Source of the DNA: Flavobacterium sp. WC2421
GTDB lineage: Bacteria > Bacteroidota > Bacteroidia > Flavobacteriales > Flavobacteriaceae
Assembly (NCBI RefSeq): GCF_040822115.1
Contig: NZ_CP162004.1
Coordinates: 2,356,001 to 2,420,000 of the forward strand
Length of the DNA: 64,000 nucleotides
Direction of reading: 5' to 3'
Below are positions 54,234 through 64,000 of this stretch, in pieces. Made by a program: the position numbers and the translations under genes. Position 1 is the stretch's first letter; each line of letters starts with the position of its first letter. The notes under the pieces are model-generated. The model did no database searches, had not been told where the DNA came from, and saw only the letters and a list, made by a program, of their open reading frames with translations.

Positions 54234-57200
54234 ATTATTTCGCTTATTTTAAATTCATTACTATTTATTTCTTTGTAACCAGCTGCTTTAAATACTTTTC
54301 TATCCTCATTAGAAAGCGGTTGAATTACTATTTTTTGATTTTCAAATCCAAACATAGCTTCAGCATAGATACCTTCATATTCTATAAAAAAACCTCCTTC
54401 TTCATTAAATGGAATATTGTTGTCAATCAATTGTTTTACAATTTCGTGCAAGTCCTCTTCGTGGTATTTTAAGCAATCATATTTACCAATCTGATCTATC
54501 GGATTAATTGATTGTATTACCTCGTCGTTAGTTTCGTTAACGAGTATACAATCTTGCTGAATTAAATTATAAAGTTGCCAAAACTTCTCCCAGTTTTCTT
54601 TTTCGAGATTTTCTTGCAACTCAGTAACACTAAATGCACCTTTGATTTTTAGATCATTTAATCTAATACCAAAAACTAAACTTGCAAAATCATAATTTAA
54701 GTGATGATCTGGAAGGTTATAGAAATTTCCTTGGTTTTTATTTGCAGCCTGAATTGTTTGATCAATTATAACTGATGGCTTATTTAAAATGGCATTTAGT
54801 TCATTTTCTTCAGTTGATGGAGTAGCAAATGTGGTTTGTTGTACTTCTAGAACTAAAGCTATTTTTTGTTTTGTAAACTGTTCTTCCAATGGATTAGCAA
54901 GTAACCAGCATAATCGTTCCATTGAGTTCTTGGTTAACATAAAATCACTATTGTATTTACTCCAGTAGGGTATTCTTTTGTAAATGTCAATTGTAGTATT
55001 ATACTTTGTACTATCAACCGATAAAGTATCTCTTTTGAATTGTTTCGAAAGCGGATCATTTACTTTTTCGATAGCATCGAATTTTTCTATATCTGACCAT
55101 GAAAGCGACCATGTAATTTTATCTCCAGATTCTACTATTGCATTTCGTTTTTGCAAATCATTATAAAAACGGCAATTTTCTTTTGTGGCGTGGTAGGTAT
55201 ATCCATCGAGATAGACCGCAATATTCTTTACACTAGAAACTTTTTCTTCACTCAAAGAAACGCCATCTTTTTCAACACATGTCAAAGAAATATAAAAATC
55301 AGAACGTGTTTTGTATTTTACTCCTTCAGCTGGTCCTAATTCAAATTGTGGTCTTATGACATAGTAGAAACTATAATCTCCATTAACTACTTTTAATTTA
55401 TAATTTATAATAGCATCCTCTATATAGTTTTCTAGTATAAAACCTTGTTCTTGACTTTTTACACAGTAATTCCTTAAACTTCTGATAAATCGTTCTTCAA
55501 GTTCGCTTTCTTCAATTTGCCCATTACCGGATAATGAACCTAAACCAGTTGTGTAGGGTTCCCAACCACTTGAATTATCCACTATTTTTTTGAATAATAA
55601 TTCAGCATTATTCCTACTTAAGTCATTTTGAATAAATTGATTGGAGTAGGTGTAAATACAACGATAGCAGCCATCTTTCCCCTTGTGTTGGCAACTGCAT
55701 TGCTTGATTGCGTCGTAAGCCTTTTTAATTACTTCCGTAAATTCTGAAGGATTGAAAAGCTTTTCTAAATACCCAGTACCTCCTGGAATATTGTCTAGAA
55801 TAACAAGATATTTATCAAAACGGCTGTTTTGTTTATTGAATTCTGAATAGTTTACAATATTGAGATGTTGCGGATTTCCTTTGTAATATTTTTTTAAACC
55901 TAATTCTAAACCTGCTTTAAACATATTTACTTGCGCTTCACTTTCTAGATCCTGGACAGGGAGTAATACTTTTAAAGCTTCTGTATTCATCTCTCTAAAC
56001 AGGAAAACTTCCTCAAAAACATCATCCGTTTTGCCTTGGTAGTCAGAGTCTTTATGTTTGCAGTATCCATAATGGAATTTGAAGTTTCTATCAAATTTTA
56101 TTTTGTGAGGGGTTGAGCTGCTTTTTCCACAATGTTTGCAGGTCACAAACCCATGATTCGGAATCTCTTCTTGTTGATTTATGGTAATTTTATTTGCATC
56201 CGTCACTGATGATAGGCCTAAATTAATTTCTGTAACTTTTACATTTTTAACATATTCAATACCAAATGGAATATTTTTCATCCCCCAAGCCCCTTGGAAA
56301 GAGTTGTAGTCAAAATTAATATGTTTCGATAATTTATAGCGGATCACATCTCTGTCATCACTACTATCATCTAAAGAGGCATTTTCTCTTGTATTGACTG
56401 ATTTCACCCCACTAATTTTCACGAAAATATGTTGGTTTTTCGCAGAAGACCAAGAGTTATCGCCGCATTTGGGGCAATTAGTTTCCGTTGCAGTGGCATT
56501 TTCAGCAATATGGTCACAATTGGAACAAAAGCGTTTTTTTACCAATACTCCAGGGTCTTTCCAGTCGAAGGTATTTAATCCTGAAATGGCTAATTTATAA
56601 CCCTGGGAATAAAATAAATTATCAGGTGCTAATTCTCTGATAGCTACATTTGATGACCTGATTATCTCGAACTGTTTATTCGTAGGCAAACTATTACTAG
56701 CTTTAGCACTGTTTGCATTCACCCAAGCGTTTAGTGTTACACCAGTTTCAGGAAATGCATAGTTAGGCAATAAGCCAACATTAGTCATGTGCTCCAGAAT
56801 AGCACGTTTTTCAATAATTTTACGTAATCCAGCTAATGCTTTTTTATCTCCTTCTAAAAGCTTTCTTTCTTCGTCGGTTTCGGGTAAATTATTTTTTTTG
56901 ATGATTTCATCAATTTCTTTTCTCTTCTTTTGAATACTGATTAGTTCTTCTTTTACTTTTTTGAATACACTTTTTATCCTTTCGTAAAACGTATCTTCTG
57001 CTAAAAAAGATTTTAGATTTTCCAATACTTTGCTATCTTCATTGATATCAGGTTTGTAAAAGTCGATAAATCGATTCACTAAAGCCTGTTCATTCGATTT
57101 GATGTATGAAATAATTCTGTTGATAATAAATTCAGATGTTGTTAGATCCGCATTTGAAAGTCGCAATGCTATAATTTTACCAGGAATGGTATTGTTTATA

Positions 57201-60200
57201 GGATCTGTAGATGCCCAATTGTCGAGGCAAAATGCTAAAAAGTGTCTATATAAAATTTCTTTTGCTTCAAGATAACAGCCTGGTGTCGCTATTTCACCTT
57301 CCATCATATCTGAAGGTTCCTCAAAATAGAAAAGATCGTGTGCTTTACTTTGTGCAAATGTAACAATCATAGCCGTTCCAGAAGACCTTCCAGCACGCCC
57401 AACTCTTTGTAGAAAATTAGATGTCATCGGTGGTACAGCATTGTTTATTGCGGTATTTAATGTTCCTATATCAATACCCATCTCTAATGTTGAAGTAGCA
57501 ACAATGGCGTTTAAAGAGTTGAAATTAGGTCGCTCTTTGAAATCAATTTCTTTGTTTTCACGGTCTTTTCTTTCCAAAATTCCAGTGTGTTCTGCAGCAT
57601 AGATTCTAGGAGAACGATTACGGTTGTATACTAACTGGTAATAATTTGGTTTTTGTTTTGTGTCTGGCTCATATACCCCTTTAGCACAGGTGTAATCTAA
57701 GCATTTGGTACCTTTCGTTGTAGTGTCTGATGCAGCCACATTTAAAAAAGAACCACAGTCAATACATAAGTGTTTTTGAACTTTATTTTCAATAATGATG
57801 GCATTGGTAAGTATCGTGTAGTTGTTATTACCATCCAATTCTATTTTATCCATTATTTTAGCCTCTACTAAGCATCCCAGTAATTTGGTATAGAACTCGT
57901 TAGTAATAGCTTGATAATCTGATGCCGTATGGAACGATTTTCTGAAATAACTTCTGTACCAATTATTGGTGTTGGTAAAAGTAGTGTCAATAATTTCACC
58001 AGATTGTTTATTTGCTGATATGACTTTAGGAAACCTAGATCTTTTGCCAAACATTTTATTTAGGAAATGTCTAGGATCTTTTATCCAATTAAGTTCATAA
58101 CTAGTTAATCTGCCTGTTCTGGATTTGTTTAAATATTCGTGATTTATACCACCACGTATTCGAATACGATGTAAAATTCCATTAATGAATGGCAATAAGT
58201 CTTCTTCGGTTATGGTTAATAAATTATTTTGACTTAGCCAGTCTTGCATTAATGGAAAAATTAATTGTATTTTTTCTTCATCAAATTTCACAGCCGAAGC
58301 TCCCGATTTTTCAAGTGTTCGCCCAATAATGGCATTGTATCCATATTCTGCAACGATTTCCCAACGCATACGTTCATCAAACTCTTTTTTAAAATCTTCT
58401 GTGAACTGGCTACCTATCCTATAGTCTTTATCAATATCTGCCTTATTTTTATAGTCTTCTGGAAAAAAGCGATAGTAATAAGCTAAATCGTTATTTTCAT
58501 TTGTTTCATCTGAATTTTTCTTCCAATAGCTAATAAATTCTTTTTGAAGGTCCTCTAAAGTAATCGGTTTATTGAGTTCATTAATCACTTTTTGAAGAGA
58601 TGAACGAAAAGTGAAACGATAGTTTCTTGCTTCCACGAAACCCGCTTGGTGTGCCGCGTCTTGAACGCTATTGGTAAATGCCAGGATTTTACGGTACTTA
58701 TCTATTCGAGGGTCAAGATCTGATGACAGTACTTGGCTTACTGTAATCGATGATAGTGTGGCTATCTTGGTACCAATAATACTCAGGGTGTTTTCAGAAT
58801 TGCATTCTGGACAAAAATGTTTTGAATAGTTGTTGTTTATTTTTCTAACAGCTTGAATTTTAAAGGCATTTATTCCCTCTTTTTCTTGAAGTTGTAATGT
58901 TTTTGATCCTACATAATCGTTTATAGTATTAGTTGGTTCATATTCATCAATGTGTTTGTGATTAGTTGTATTGATGAAATAGATGTTTTTATGGTTTCCA
59001 AAAAAGTTTTCATACACTTTTAGGATGTCTAAATCAAATTGATTTTTATTATCATCTTTATTACCTATCCAACCGCTAGAACCACAATCTCTGCAGAAAT
59101 AAGCTGGTAATGCACTAGGATCATTTTCACCTGCAACCTTGTCTTTCCAAGTAAATTTTGGAGTTTCCGTTGTTTCTCTGAGGACACCGCTAAGTTCTCG
59201 TATCCATATTTGTATTTGAATGAATAACAGCGGAAATTTTTTTTCTTTTCCTATTTTAGCTTCACTGATTAAAGCCACAATAGAATTGATAACTTCTTCA
59301 CGCGGATTTAACTCGTTTGCTTCATCCCATTCGGCGAGGGTTTTGAATTCAGCATTTGCATCTGATAGGTCGTATAATAATTGACTTAATGATTTAATAT
59401 TTGTACTCGTTAAAGCGATTAAATCTTTTACAATTTTTAATTTTTTAAGTTCTTTTCCCAGTGTAACAGCATCGATAGATTCGGGTAATTGCCATAATCT
59501 TTTTTGACGATTGATGTAGTTTTCGTAAGTTTCATTTTCTTGTAATCTACTTTCTAGTAACGCAATTTGACGCGGTATAAATATTTCAAGTTTGTCGGCT
59601 GTTACTTCAAAGAAATCATCGACTGTAACTCTGTTTTCTGTAATAATTGCTTCTTCTTTAAACTCTTCCCCAAATACTTTCTCGGCATATTCGCAAAGTA
59701 GTCTTTTGGAGTCGTCACCTGATCCAATTGTTGCCGATGTTCCTACAGCGCATATTTGACCTTTAGCTATGTTTAGTTTTAGCTTTAATCGTCTTATTAA
59801 GTTGGCCACATCTGTTCCTTGCGCCCCATCGTAAGTATGTAATTCATCCAATACCAAGAATTGCAATAGGGAAGGGTCTTCCAAGTTATAACTCCAAAGG
59901 TTATGGAATTTTGCACGCATTAAAGCATAATCCAACATTTTAAAGTTAGTTAATAAAATATCCGGTGGACTATCCAAGATACTATCCCGGTTTTCGATGA
60001 TATGGTCTTTTCCCATGCTAGTGGGGTATTTAGCCTTGTCTTTTCCTTCTCCAATAAATAAGCCTGCAGTTATTTTTCCTTTTAGCAATGGGTCACTATA
60101 TATAGCTTCTGCCAGACGTTTCGCCTGATCCGTTGCTAAGGCATTCATTGGATATAAAATGACCACTTTTATACCTGGACGGTGATTATTTTTATGACAA

Positions 60201-60553
60201 AAATCAAGTATTGGATATAAAAAACATTCCGTTTTACCAGATGAAGTTCCAGTTGTAATTAATGTTGATTTTGGGATGTTATCATTTATTGTATTTAGTC
60301 TTTGGAAGGACTTGTATTGATGGTCGTAGGGCGGAAAATTGGGTTTTATGTCTAATGGAATTATATCCTCACTATTAGCCGTAACGAAAGGTAATTTTAT
60401 GGATACATAAGGGCCCTTGAAAATTCCTTCTTCTTCCTGAGTAATAAAATCATAAAATGCTTTGTGCACCACTTTGTCCTTAAAACTAAATGTCGCTTTA
60501 AGGTATTCCAGAATGGAGTGTTTTACTTCGTAGGCTTGTTGTAATGGTAACAT
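54230..60553 (-). CDS. Giant DUF1998 superfamily 2 helicase with nuclease-like C-terminus
   Basis: 2107 residues. The N-terminal helicase has Walker A LITTGTSSGKTECFLYP, DEAH-box variant LVLDELHTYDGAQGTDVA, SATIG (motif III) and motif VI FLQRVGRAGRSSGTA. Several Cys pairs (CRDCG, CPEC, CIDCG, CSNC/CPKC, CKHCG) suggest zinc fingers. The MZB/DUF1998 region has LDNIPGGTGYLEKLF and CSCQHKGKDGCYRCIYTYSN. Beyond it lies RPQFELGPAEGVKYKTRSDF, then VYLDGYTYHATKENCRF, like a Vsr/DUF559 nuclease, though the usual Glu before DG reads Tyr-Leu. DUF1998 helicases of this size are known from Druantia (DruE) and are related to DISARM proteins. It overlaps the UvrD gene. Confidence 0.85.
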   Translation of the reverse strand: MLPLQQAYEVKHSILEYLKATFSFKDKVVHKAFYDFITQEEEGIFKGPYVSIKLPFVTANSEDIIPLDIKPNFPPYDHQYKSFQRLNTINDNIPKSTLITTGTSSGKTECFLYPILDFCHKNNHRPGIKVVILYPMNALATDQAKRLAEAIYSDPLLKGKITAGLFIGEGKDKAKYPTSMGKDHIIENRDSILDSPPDILLTNFKMLDYALMRAKFHNLWSYNLEDPSLLQFLVLDELHTYDGAQGTDVANLIRRLKLKLNIAKGQICAVGTSATIGSGDDSKRLLCEYAEKVFGEEFKEEAIITENRVTVDDFFEVTADKLEIFIPRQIALLESRLQENETYENYINRQKRLWQLPESIDAVTLGKELKKLKIVKDLIALTSTNIKSLSQLLYDLSDANAEFKTLAEWDEANELNPREEVINSIVALISEAKIGKEKKFPLLFIQIQIWIRELSGVLRETTETPKFTWKDKVAGENDPSALPAYFCRDCGSSGWIGNKDDNKNQFDLDILKVYENFFGNHKNIYFINTTNHKHIDEYEPTNTINDYVGSKTLQLQEKEGINAFKIQAVRKINNNYSKHFCPECNSENTLSIIGTKIATLSSITVSQVLSSDLDPRIDKYRKILAFTNSVQDAAHQAGFVEARNYRFTFRSSLQKVINELNKPITLEDLQKEFISYWKKNSDETNENNDLAYYYRFFPEDYKNKADIDKDYRIGSQFTEDFKKEFDERMRWEIVAEYGYNAIIGRTLEKSGASAVKFDEEKIQLIFPLMQDWLSQNNLLTITEEDLLPFINGILHRIRIRGGINHEYLNKSRTGRLTSYELNWIKDPRHFLNKMFGKRSRFPKVISANKQSGEIIDTTFTNTNNWYRSYFRKSFHTASDYQAITNEFYTKLLGCLVEAKIMDKIELDGNNNYTILTNAIIIENKVQKHLCIDCGSFLNVAASDTTTKGTKCLDYTCAKGVYEPDTKQKPNYYQLVYNRNRSPRIYAAEHTGILERKDRENKEIDFKERPNFNSLNAIVATSTLEMGIDIGTLNTAINNAVPPMTSNFLQRVGRAGRSSGTAMIVTFAQSKAHDLFYFEEPSDMMEGEIATPGCYLEAKEILYRHFLAFCLDNWASTDPINNTIPGKIIALRLSNADLTTSEFIINRIISYIKSNEQALVNRFIDFYKPDINEDSKVLENLKSFLAEDTFYERIKSVFKKVKEELISIQKKRKEIDEIIKKNNLPETDEERKLLEGDKKALAGLRKIIEKRAILEHMTNVGLLPNYAFPETGVTLNAWVNANSAKASNSLPTNKQFEIIRSSNVAIRELAPDNLFYSQGYKLAISGLNTFDWKDPGVLVKKRFCSNCDHIAENATATETNCPKCGDNSWSSAKNQHIFVKISGVKSVNTRENASLDDSSDDRDVIRYKLSKHINFDYNSFQGAWGMKNIPFGIEYVKNVKVTEINLGLSSVTDANKITINQQEEIPNHGFVTCKHCGKSSSTPHKIKFDRNFKFHYGYCKHKDSDYQGKTDDVFEEVFLFREMNTEALKVLLPVQDLESEAQVNMFKAGLELGLKKYYKGNPQHLNIVNYSEFNKQNSRFDKYLVILDNIPGGTGYLEKLFNPSEFTEVIKKAYDAIKQCSCQHKGKDGCYRCIYTYSNQFIQNDLSRNNAELLFKKIVDNSSGWEPYTTGLGSLSGNGQIEESELEERFIRSLRNYCVKSQEQGFILENYIEDAIINYKLKVVNGDYSFYYVIRPQFELGPAEGVKYKTRSDFYISLTCVEKDGVSLSEEKVSSVKNIAVYLDGYTYHATKENCRFYNDLQKRNAIVESGDKITWSLSWSDIEKFDAIEKVNDPLSKQFKRDTLSVDSTKYNTTIDIYKRIPYWSKYNSDFMLTKNSMERLCWLLANPLEEQFTKQKIALVLEVQQTTFATPSTEENELNAILNKPSVIIDQTIQAANKNQGNFYNLPDHHLNYDFASLVFGIRLNDLKIKGAFSVTELQENLEKENWEKFWQLYNLIQQDCILVNETNDEVIQSINPIDQIGKYDCLKYHEEDLHEIVKQLIDNNIPFNEEGGFFIEYEGIYAEAMFGFENQKIVIQPLSNEDRKVFKAAGYKEINSNEFKISEII

Positions 60554-60656
60554 AGCTAAAGGTTAGTTTTAGATGGGTTAGGTAAATGCCAGTTAAATAC
60601 AAATATGGGGAAAAATATAATTTTTTGGTTCATCCTTTTTTGAGTTATTCGATTCC

Positions 60657-63600
60657 TTATACTATTTCTTGTACTATTTCTTTGTCACAATCATTTATGA
60701 CATCTTCAATTTTAACCTCAGATTTACGATTAGTTTTTGGTGTATTATAAAACACCTCATAATCAAGAGGTCGAATAGAAGCACTATTTCTTAAAGCATT
60801 GAATTCTGCTAATCTAGTTTCGTTTAAGAAAAAATCCTCAACAAAATTTATATTTAAACCATTCACTAATGCCAAATGGTAGTTTTGTTTATTTTCAATA
60901 CCAACAGCTACTTCATTCGCACTTATTATAAAACTATGTCCTGAAGAGCTAGATTTTACTTCCAGGTATTTCCAATGTTCATCAGTTTTATTTTTTTTAT
61001 AACTAATGTCGAAACCTTTACTATCATCTAATTTTAAACTATTGTCTTCGGAGTTTCCGGATATCCATCTAATTTCTCCCTCTGGATATAATTCTCGTAA
61101 TTTATCACGAACTAATTTTTCAGCTCTTTTTCCTGCTTTCTTGTTTTGTAATTCCTTTTTTTGAGAATGTGTCCCACCTTTTTTATTGCCCAAGCCTATA
61201 TTAGCTTTGTTTGCAGGAGCATTACCCATACCAATAGAAGTTATTATTGCAACTACTGATTCCATTGTAACTGGTTCGGCATTAGCATTTTCGTTCGTTT
61301 CCGTTTCTTGTTTAATTAGTTCAGCAAATTTAGTTTTTAACACTTCTTCATGTCCTTCAAAAAACAGTAAACTTTTGAGATCAGAATTTAACTCTTCAGT
61401 ATTAATATTATTTTGGGATAGTATTTCTTGGTATTTATACTCCAAGTTGATATCGGCTAATTTTTCTTTTTGAATACTAATGTTAAATTCTGATGACAAA
61501 TTATTGATTAATATCTCGTCATAATCTACTACATTAGTCCAGCTATGCTGTTCTGCTAATTTTTCGATTAGCCCTTGCCTTTTTTGTAAATAAAGATTTC
61601 TTTTATTTTCAAATGTTACTTGTTCTTCTATTGGTTTAACTGAAAGTTCTAACCAGCAAGCTTTATTCCAATATATTTCTAAATCTATGGCTGTTTGTTT
61701 AAATCTTTCTAAGTGATAATTCTTTAATGCAGGAAAACCATCAAGCCTGGTTTTGATTACGGTTAGTGAAATATTTTGTGAAGTGCAGATGTCATTAATG
61801 AAATTAAATGATTGTTGGTTATTGAATGTGTCGAAATTCACTGCATTATAATAATCAGGTAATTCATAATCTAATGCTAAAGTAATAATGCTTTGTAGTT
61901 GATAAGTATTTGAAATTATCTCTGGGAAATTATTGATTTTTCCTTCTGTTATAGCTTTCCAAAAAAGCATTTCATTTTTTGATAATCCCAATAGTTGGCA
62001 TGCTTCCTCATATTTATCTAAAAGCATTTTTGTTTCAATTAGATACTTGGTATCTTTCAAGTGTTCTTTATCCTTGAAAATAGCTCTAAAGTCATCTTTA
62101 TTTTCATTTACTTCAAACAATACACACAAAATTTCAGAAAATGCTTCACAGAATGCCGGCGTATCTTTTAATTGTTCCAGATTTAGATTTGAATCTGCAC
62201 CAATATAAAAAACATGTTTATCATTATTTATAAATTCATTAGGAAGTAACGCCTTAGAATCACTACCATTAATTGTATAATCTAGTGACGAAACAATTTT
62301 GATTGAACAATTTTTGATTGCATTTACAGCGGTATTAGTTAATTCTATGATCTTAATATTATTTAAGCGATAGGTTATTAAATAGGGTTTAATTTTATCG
62401 AACCAAGCATTGAATTCTTCTACTTTTGTATGGTATAAAATATTTTTTTCTTGTATTTCGATATTAATGTCTTTAAACGTTTTAATACCAAAATATTCAG
62501 CCAATTGTTTTTCACCGCTTCGTTTAGGAAAATCAAATATCCAGAAATCTTCGATGATTTTAGAAGGTAGCGTTGTATTGTCGCTGTAATAAACTTCTTG
62601 TGTAGGTTTGTATTCTCTTTTATCGTTTTTTACTGCTAGTAAATGCGTTTGTTTTTTTAATAATTGATAATCTATTTCTTTATTGTTTCTAAAATAGCTA
62701 AATGCTTGTTGGTATACTTTACGTGCATTTTTGGACTCAATATTTTTTGCTTTTAAACTGTCCAGAAGCATATACACTGCTTCATTAGTTAGATCGTTAA
62801 AGGACATTTTTGCTCCTAACTTTTTTAGCGTATCCATGACGGTAGTGTCAGCTATACCCAATTCTACAAATGTTGAATGTTTTGGATTAACTGATTTTAA
62901 ACCTAAAAAGTCGGCATACTCAAAATCCACAAATACATTTTCAAATACTTTAGCTTTAGTTATTTGATAAAGAAAGTAGGAAGGTTTTGAAACAATTGGT
63001 CGTGTTATGTTACCATAAGAATAGGTGAATGTTTCATTATTGATTTCATAATCTATTTTAGCAAGTAGTTTTTTATCTAGTATTATCCAAGCTATTACTT
63101 TTTCAAGATTCATTTTTTTTGAGATTAAATCATCAAAAAAATCAACTTGTTCTACTTCATATTTTATTGTGGTATAAAATTCTGGTGCTCCAATTTTTAT
63201 TAAAACGAATTTAGAAAAAGCATCAAAACCACCCCATTGATTAACTGTTTGTATGTTTTTTTTAAGTTTAGAATATTTAATTACACCTAACCATAAAAAA
63301 AAACTATCCAAGTAATCTGCACTTTGATGTTCAATATCTAAATTCCAAAATTCATTTCCAATAAGGTAATTATTATCTTCAAAAATACCTTCGAATAAGT
63401 TTTCAGTTATTTTACCATATTGGTATTCATTACCCAAAAAAACATCTGAACATAACACTAAATTACCATTTCTATTTATAACTTGAATGTTGTCTACGGT
63501 TGTCTTTTCACCGTCTTTTTTTTGTTTGAATATTTGGAATAATGAATTGATAAATGGTTTTACCAATTCTTGCGCATTAGATGCATCCTCTTCAACTTTA

Positions 63601-64000
63601 TTATTAAATGCTCGAGTAATATTTCTAACGACATCGGTTATATCATTCGAACCAAAATTTACAATAGTAGAAATAATTTTCTTTAAAGCCCTAGATTTAT
63701 GTTCGGTAGGATTAGCTCTACCTTTTTCAATTTCATCATTAAATGCATTTTCTAATTTAGAATAAAAAGCAGCATCAATAAATGCAATTTTTACATAATC
63801 CTGAATTTGGTATGAGTCTGTGTCTGCTTTTTTTAGGATATAGGTTTCAAAATCACTAGAAACAGGTTTTTCTTTATCGTCTAATAAAAGGGGTAAATAA
63901 TAACCGTGAAGATCTTTAAATGTATCTGCAGTCAAAAGCTTAATTAATTTAACCCTTTCGTCAATGCTCACTATTTTGTGTGTAACGATTTCGAATATTG
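60657..64000 (-). CDS. DUF3883-containing defence-like protein, 5' end outside the window
   Basis: At least 1114 residues; the frame stays open past the GTG at 63971 to the edge (upstream residues IFEIVTHKIV), so this GTG is probably not the true start. The C-terminal region (about 930-1050 counted from the GTG) is a DUF3883 domain, with KAGKRAEKLVRDKLRELYP, then GFDISYKK and YLEVKSSSSG; GFD...EVK is the PD-(D/E)xK-like signature. The part before it has no motif I recognise. Relatives often begin with a sacsin/Hsp90-like ATPase, which here would lie outside the window. The helicase gene starts 103 bases after this gene's stop on the same strand, so an operon is likely. Confidence 0.7.
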   Translation of the reverse strand, partial: IFEIVTHKIVSIDERVKLIKLLTADTFKDLHGYYLPLLLDDKEKPVSSDFETYILKKADTDSYQIQDYVKIAFIDAAFYSKLENAFNDEIEKGRANPTEHKSRALKKIISTIVNFGSNDITDVVRNITRAFNNKVEEDASNAQELVKPFINSLFQIFKQKKDGEKTTVDNIQVINRNGNLVLCSDVFLGNEYQYGKITENLFEGIFEDNNYLIGNEFWNLDIEHQSADYLDSFFLWLGVIKYSKLKKNIQTVNQWGGFDAFSKFVLIKIGAPEFYTTIKYEVEQVDFFDDLISKKMNLEKVIAWIILDKKLLAKIDYEINNETFTYSYGNITRPIVSKPSYFLYQITKAKVFENVFVDFEYADFLGLKSVNPKHSTFVELGIADTTVMDTLKKLGAKMSFNDLTNEAVYMLLDSLKAKNIESKNARKVYQQAFSYFRNNKEIDYQLLKKQTHLLAVKNDKREYKPTQEVYYSDNTTLPSKIIEDFWIFDFPKRSGEKQLAEYFGIKTFKDINIEIQEKNILYHTKVEEFNAWFDKIKPYLITYRLNNIKIIELTNTAVNAIKNCSIKIVSSLDYTINGSDSKALLPNEFINNDKHVFYIGADSNLNLEQLKDTPAFCEAFSEILCVLFEVNENKDDFRAIFKDKEHLKDTKYLIETKMLLDKYEEACQLLGLSKNEMLFWKAITEGKINNFPEIISNTYQLQSIITLALDYELPDYYNAVNFDTFNNQQSFNFINDICTSQNISLTVIKTRLDGFPALKNYHLERFKQTAIDLEIYWNKACWLELSVKPIEEQVTFENKRNLYLQKRQGLIEKLAEQHSWTNVVDYDEILINNLSSEFNISIQKEKLADINLEYKYQEILSQNNINTEELNSDLKSLLFFEGHEEVLKTKFAELIKQETETNENANAEPVTMESVVAIITSIGMGNAPANKANIGLGNKKGGTHSQKKELQNKKAGKRAEKLVRDKLRELYPEGEIRWISGNSEDNSLKLDDSKGFDISYKKNKTDEHWKYLEVKSSSSGHSFIISANEVAVGIENKQNYHLALVNGLNINFVEDFFLNETRLAEFNALRNSASIRPLDYEVFYNTPKTNRKSEVKIEDVINDCDKEIVQEIV

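Noticed and set aside
52140..64000. Naming the operon DISARM or Druantia
   Set aside because: Only the DUF1998 helicase is shared. The methyltransferase and DrmB/C of DISARM and the recognised Dru proteins are not seen; the first gene is incomplete, so no firm name is given.
1..64000. CRISPR arrays, insertion sequences with transposase, rRNA
   Set aside because: No regularly spaced repeats, no transposase frame and no rRNA-like sequence were found.

Overview
The window is AT-rich DNA of a Bacteroidota bacterium, most likely Flavobacterium or a close relative. Pointers are the CP-ATP-grasp/alpha-E/DUF2126 cluster, the NagB-PIG-L fusion, a Bacteroidota-type tyrosine recombinase, DUF3667, DUF6642, DUF5675 and DUF6943 proteins, and compact operons with short A/T-rich spacers. 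It splits into a chromosomal part with ordinary metabolism and transport (1 to about 37.9 kb) and an accessory part (about 37.9 kb to the right edge) with signs of insertion, decay and stacked mobile elements. All calls rest on reading the sequence; no database search was possible.

Chromosomal part. 1-7.4 kb, minus strand: an operon with two transglutaminase-fold proteins, a circularly permuted ATP-grasp/alpha-E protein and, at the window edge, a protein-glutaminase-like domain. 7.6-8.7 kb: a DUF3667 membrane protein. 9.1-10.7 kb: glnK-amtB ammonium module with a strong terminator. 11.5-15.2 kb, plus strand: gluconate use (gnd, gntP, gntK). 15.3-16.3 kb: exported tandem NTF2-like protein. 16.6-27.5 kb: a two-component system followed by envelope genes (serine hydrolase, PepSY-like protein, PAP2 phosphatase, YncE-like propeller) and a complete RND efflux set (TolC, adaptor, pump). 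27.7-30 kb: acyl-CoA dehydrogenase, 2H phosphoesterase and a DUF6642 caspase-like protein that appears to lack its catalytic residues. 30.2-34.5 kb: alcohol dehydrogenase, cupin/carboxymuconolactone-decarboxylase protein and SDR, divergent from an AraC regulator. 34.6-37.9 kb: a frameshifted lipoprotein, nagB, and nagA reduced to its C-terminal half.

Accessory part. A G+C-richer epoxide-hydrolase gene is fused out of frame into nagA. Its former signal peptide is cut off by one in-frame stop, and two matching palindromes suggest control by the adjacent TetR regulator. A Fur C-terminal remnant and a tyrosine recombinase follow, then a short tRNA 3'-end-like sequence with a terminator at 41.66-41.73 kb, which I read as an attachment site. 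To its right come a four-gene cassette with phage lysis flavour (42.4-44.05 kb), a large membrane protein of unknown function, DUF6943, a G+C-rich non-coding stretch flanked by a 24-bp direct repeat, and two excisionase-like DNA-binding proteins.

The most interesting block is 49.7-64 kb, all on the minus strand. It holds (i) a toxin-antitoxin-chaperone module: HigB/RelE-like toxin, HTH antitoxin and SecB-like chaperone, with a perfect 22-bp palindrome ahead of the toxin; (ii) a small protein resembling a single sliding-clamp domain; and (iii) an operon of a DUF3883 protein (5' end outside the window), a 2107-residue DUF1998 superfamily 2 helicase with a nuclease-like C-terminus, and a UvrD-type helicase with a RelE-like N-terminal domain. 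Part (iii) looks like an anti-phage system related in style to Druantia or DISARM but with a gene set I do not recognise.
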